DNA of 8,357 bases. Source: Acidocella sp. (GTDB lineage Bacteria; Pseudomonadota; Alphaproteobacteria; Acetobacterales; Acetobacteraceae). The stretch spans positions 1 to 8,357 of the forward strand of contig JAQUAC010000028.1 of the NCBI GenBank assembly GCA_028687415.1. The letters run 5' to 3'. This document shows, piece by piece, positions 6,224 through 8,357 of the stretch; position 1 is the first letter of the stretch, and every line of letters begins with the position of its first letter. Below the pieces are notes generated by a model that did not search any database, was not told where the DNA came from, and saw nothing but the letters and a program-made list of their open reading frames with translations. The position numbers and the translations under genes are program-made.

Positions 6224-6787
6224 TTAGATCTTGCCGACGAGGTCGAGTGACGGCGCCAGGGTCTTCTCACCCTCATGCCACTTGGCGGGGCAGACCTCGC
6301 CCGGGTGGCTGGCGACATACTGAGCGGCCTTGACCTTGCGCAGCAGCTCCTTGGCATCGCGGCCAACGCCACCGGCGTTGATCTCGACGATCTGAATCTT
6401 GCCGTCCGGGTCGATCACGAAGGTGCCGCGGTCGGCGAGACCGGCGGCCTCGATCAGCACGTCGAAATTGCGCGAGATCGTCAGGGTCGGGTCGCCAACC
6501 ATGAAATAGTCGATCTTCTTCACCGCTTCCGAGGTGTCATGCCAAGCCTTGTGGGCGAAATGCGTGTCGGTGGAGACAGAGTAAATCTCCACGCCCAGCT
6601 TCTTGAACTCGGCATAGTTGTCGGCGAGGTCTTCAAGCTCCGTCGGGCAGACGAAGGTGAAGTCAGCCGGGTAGAAGAACACAACCGACCACTTGCCCTT
6701 CAGGTCGGCTTCGGTAACGGCGACAAACTTGCCGCTCTTGAACGCCTGCGCCGAGAACGGCTTCACTTCGGTATTGATCAAAGACAT
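6224..6787 (-). CDS. ahpC: Alkyl hydroperoxide reductase subunit C (typical 2-Cys peroxiredoxin)
   Basis: AhpC reduces hydrogen peroxide, organic hydroperoxides and peroxynitrite in the cytoplasm and is recharged by AhpF. The product has 187 residues, the same as E. coli AhpC. FTFVCPTE (43-50) holds the peroxidatic Cys47 with the family Pro and Thr. EVCPAKW (164-170) holds the resolving Cys166, followed by the C-terminal helix ending LDLVGKI. The FYP at 38-40 and GDP at 98-100 are also family positions. The start is ATG 6785-6787, with GGAGG (6799-6803) 11 nt upstream. An in-frame TTG 17 codons earlier gives a non-homologous tail and is rejected. It is the first gene of the ahpC-ahpF-oxyR unit, behind a promoter region with a LysR-type palindrome. 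Confidence 0.98.
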   Translation of the reverse strand: MSLINTEVKPFSAQAFKSGKFVAVTEADLKGKWSVVFFYPADFTFVCPTELEDLADNYAEFKKLGVEIYSVSTDTHFAHKAWHDTSEAVKKIDYFMVGDPTLTISRNFDVLIEAAGLADRGTFVIDPDGKIQIVEINAGGVGRDAKELLRKVKAAQYVASHPGEVCPAKWHEGEKTLAPSLDLVGKI

Positions 6788-6968
6788 GTTGTTGTAGTCC
6801 TCCAAGGTTTGGTTCCAACGGAAAGAGTTGTAGCCCAAGTTTTTCGATCATGGAAATTGTTTTTATTTAAAGTTTTGATCGATTAAACCGATCAAGACGG
6901 CCCCATACAGAGCATAATCCCGCCTTGCTGGCCGCCGCGTGGCAGTTCTGGGACATCCGCCCGCGCAT
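6788..6968 (-). promoter_or_regulatory. ahpC upstream region with probable promoter
   Basis: This non-coding stretch between ahpC and the sdhB terminator is markedly AT-rich at about 6841-6890. On the minus strand, TTGATC (6895-6890) and TTTAAA (6871-6866) are 18 bp apart and make a plausible -35/-10 pair. That would place transcription start near 6858 and give a leader of about 70 nt. The -35 overlaps the palindrome at 6875-6895, as expected when an OxyR-type activator contacts RNA polymerase. The rest (6896-6968) shows nothing recognisable. Confidence 0.45.
6875..6895. promoter_or_regulatory. Perfect 7-7-7 palindrome, probable OxyR (LysR-type) binding site
   Basis: TTGATCG-ATTAAAC-CGATCAA is a perfect 7-bp inverted repeat around a 7-nt spacer. 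It contains the T-N11-A arrangement typical of LysR-family sites. It lies 88 bp upstream of the ahpC ATG and overlaps the likely -35. A further CGATCA copy lies at 6845-6850. OxyR, encoded in the same operon, is the natural ligand. The half-sites do not closely match the E. coli OxyR consensus, so the assignment rests on position and symmetry. Confidence 0.55.
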
Positions 6969-6996
6969 AAAAAAACCGCCCAGAAGGGCGGTTTTT
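6969..6996 (-). terminator. Strong intrinsic terminator after sdhB
   Basis: ACCGCCC (6975-6981) pairs with GGGCGGT (6986-6992) around AGAA, and the stem extends into four A-T pairs on each side. On the minus strand it is followed by a run of seven T residues. It lies about 20 nt after the sdhB stop codon and should end the sdh transcript. The A and T tracts on both flanks would also allow it to work on the plus strand. It separates the sdh unit from the ahpC promoter just downstream on the same strand. Confidence 0.92.
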
Positions 6997-7016
6997 CATG
7001 GGGCAGGGTAAAAAGC

Positions 7017-7799
7017 TTAGCCCTGGCGTTCCAGCATGAGCTGCTTGATCTTGCCGATCGCCTTGGCCGGGTTAAGGCCTTTCGGGCAGGTCTGCGTGCA
7101 GTTCATGATCGTGTGGCAGCGATACAGCTTGAACGGATCCTCAAGCGAATCCAGCCGCTTACCGGTATGCTCGTCACGCGAGTCGGCAATCCAGCGATAC
7201 GCCGCCATCAGCACAGCCGGGCCGAGGTAACGGTCGCCGTTCCACCAATAGCTGGGGCACGAGGTAGAGCAGCAGAAGCACAGAATGCACTCCCACAGCC
7301 CGTCGATCTCGGCGCGCTCTTCCTTGCTCTGCAAACGCTCGGCATCCGGCGGCGGGGCGGTCTCAGCCTGCAACCAGGGCTCAATCGAGCGGTACTGGGC
7401 GTAAGGCTGGGTCAGATCCGGCACCAGATCCTTCACCACCGGCATATGCGGCAGCGGGCTGATGTTCACAGCCCCCTTCACATCGCCGATCGGCTTCAGG
7501 CAGGCCAGGGTGTTGGTCCCGTCGATGTTCATCGCGCAGGAGCCGCAAATGCCCTCACGGCAGGAGCGGCGGAAGGTCAGCGAGGCGTCGATCTCGTTCT
7601 TGATCTTGATGATCGCGTCGAGAACCATCGGCCCGCAAGTGTCGAGGTCAATCTCGTAGGTATCGGTAACGGGGTTTTTCCCATCATCCGGGTTCCAGCG
7701 GTAGACCTTGAATTCCTTAACCCGCTTGGCCCCGGCCGGAGCCTTATAGGTTTTGCCGACGCCGACAACGGAATTCTTCGGCAGGGTAAATTCAGCCAT
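7017..7799 (-). CDS. sdhB: Succinate dehydrogenase iron-sulfur subunit
   Basis: SdhB carries electrons from the SdhA flavin through three iron-sulfur clusters to quinone at the inner membrane (complex II). All cluster ligands are present in the 260 residues. The [2Fe-2S] cluster is bound by Cys80, 85, 88 and 100 (CREGICGSC). The [4Fe-4S] cluster is bound by Cys171, 174, 177 and 238. The [3Fe-4S] cluster is bound by Cys181, 228 and 234. The spacing is that of E. coli SdhB with a longer N-terminus, as in alphaproteobacteria. SCPSYWWN after the second cluster motif is the family sequence near the quinone site. GGAGG lies just before the ATG. The gene begins 15 nt after the sdhA stop and ends at a strong terminator, so it is the last gene of its operon. 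Confidence 0.98.
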   Translation of the reverse strand: MAEFTLPKNSVVGVGKTYKAPAGAKRVKEFKVYRWNPDDGKNPVTDTYEIDLDTCGPMVLDAIIKIKNEIDASLTFRRSCREGICGSCAMNIDGTNTLACLKPIGDVKGAVNISPLPHMPVVKDLVPDLTQPYAQYRSIEPWLQAETAPPPDAERLQSKEERAEIDGLWECILCFCCSTSCPSYWWNGDRYLGPAVLMAAYRWIADSRDEHTGKRLDSLEDPFKLYRCHTIMNCTQTCPKGLNPAKAIGKIKQLMLERQG

Positions 7800-7814
7800 G
7801 TTCGCTCCTCCCCC

Positions 7815-8357
7815 TTAGTACACGCGCTTCTTCGGCGGGAACACGGAAACCTCGTTGGTCAAGGTCTGCATCTTCACCGGCCGGTAGTCCAGCTTCACCT
7901 CACCCGTCACCGCATCGCAATGGGAAACGGTGTGCTTCATCCATTCATGGTCGTTACGATCGGGGAAGTCGTCATGCGCCTGAGCGCCGCGGCTTTCCTT
8001 GCGCGCTTCCGCGCCCACCATGGTGCACATGGCGTTGCCCATCAGGTTCTGCAGCTCCAGCGCCTCAACGAGATCGGAGTTCCAGATTAGCGAGCGGTCG
8101 GCCACATGCATGTCCGGCACGGCATCCCAAAGCTTGTGCATCTTCTCCACACCCTCGGTGAGGGATTTGGAGTTGCGGAACACAGCCGCATGGGTCTGCA
8201 TGGTCCGCTGCAACGTGCTGCGCAGCTCAGCGACGGACGTGCCGCCCTTGGCATGGCGGGTCGCATCGAAGCGGGCCATGGTAGCCTCGCCCGCACCGGC
8301 GGGCAGCGGCGCCTGGGTGGCGCCAGCCTTCACGGTTACGGCAGCGCGGTGAACGGC
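7815..8357 (-). CDS. sdhA: Succinate dehydrogenase flavoprotein subunit (C-terminal 180 residues, cut by window edge)
   Basis: This is the C-terminal helical domain of the covalent-FAD subunit that oxidises succinate to fumarate in the TCA cycle. The frame stays open to the window edge, so the GTG at 8331-8333 is internal and the true start lies outside. Recognisable parts are the helical region LRSTLQRTMQTHAAVFR, the ARKESRGAQAHDDFPDRND block (a highly conserved SRGAH.R.D-type motif), WMKHT, and the ending LDYRPV...PPKKRVY typical of alphaproteobacterial SdhA. The FAD attachment and active-site regions lie outside the window. The motif has Gln-Ala-His where many homologues read His-Ala-Arg, a mild variation. 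It is followed after 15 nt by sdhB, whose ribosome binding site fills the gap. Confidence 0.96.
   Translation of the reverse strand, partial: AVHRAAVTVKAGATQAPLPAGAGEATMARFDATRHAKGGTSVAELRSTLQRTMQTHAAVFRNSKSLTEGVEKMHKLWDAVPDMHVADRSLIWNSDLVEALELQNLMGNAMCTMVGAEARKESRGAQAHDDFPDRNDHEWMKHTVSHCDAVTGEVKLDYRPVKMQTLTNEVSVFPPKKRVY

Noticed and set aside
6785..6838. Longer AhpC beginning at an upstream TTG
   Set aside because: The extra 17 residues do not belong to the family, and the GGAGG Shine-Dalgarno lies inside this stretch, before the ATG at 6785-6787.
6275..6886. Plus-strand open frame opposite ahpC and its leader
   Set aside because: ahpC on the other strand is unambiguous and the frame runs through the promoter palindrome without any protein similarity.
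6939..8090. Long plus-strand open frame (383 codons) opposite sdhB and sdhA
   Set aside because: It is antisense to two certain genes and starts through the terminator hairpin, so it is a compositional shadow.

Overview
The window is about 8.4 kb of high-GC bacterial chromosome. The gene content and protein style suggest an alphaproteobacterium: a 260-residue SdhB, an ahpC-ahpF-oxyR cluster, an omega-amino acid transaminase paired with an aldehyde dehydrogenase, and a DUF952 protein. An acetic-acid-bacterium relative (Acetobacteraceae, Rhodospirillales) is my best guess. That placement rests on protein resemblance alone and is tentative. No mobile elements, tRNA or rRNA genes, CRISPR arrays or broken genes were seen.

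Layout. (1) 1-1935, minus strand: a class III omega-amino acid/GABA-type transaminase is followed by a succinate-semialdehyde-dehydrogenase-like gene that runs off the left edge. Between them lies a terminator-like hairpin. Together they would turn an omega-amino acid into a semialdehyde and then a carboxylic acid such as succinate. (2) 1936-2233: a 298-bp divergent control region, AT-richer than its surroundings, with a perfect TATAAT on the minus strand and small repeats. (3) 2234-3606, plus strand: a two-gene, translationally coupled operon. It encodes an uncharacterised 346-residue protein whose C-terminus looks like a FIST_C sensory domain, and a DUF952 protein. (4) 3610-6787, minus strand: a peroxide-defence operon in the order ahpC, ahpF, oxyR. 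A GNRA-loop hairpin separates ahpC from ahpF, and oxyR appears to start at a CTG one base after the ahpF stop codon. (5) 6788-7016: the ahpC promoter region with a perfect 7-7-7 palindrome (probable OxyR site), and a strong intrinsic terminator behind sdhB. (6) 7017-8357, minus strand: sdhB and the 3' end of sdhA, the iron-sulfur and flavoprotein subunits of succinate dehydrogenase (complex II).

How it fits together. AhpC reduces peroxides, AhpF recharges AhpC from NADH, and OxyR senses peroxide with a conserved cysteine pair and should drive ahpCF and, through read-through, itself. The transaminase/dehydrogenase pair may feed succinate to complex II, though the two loci are separate transcription units. 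The least understood part is the FIST-like/DUF952 operon, which shares its control region with the transaminase operon. Its possible role as a ligand sensor for that pathway is inference.
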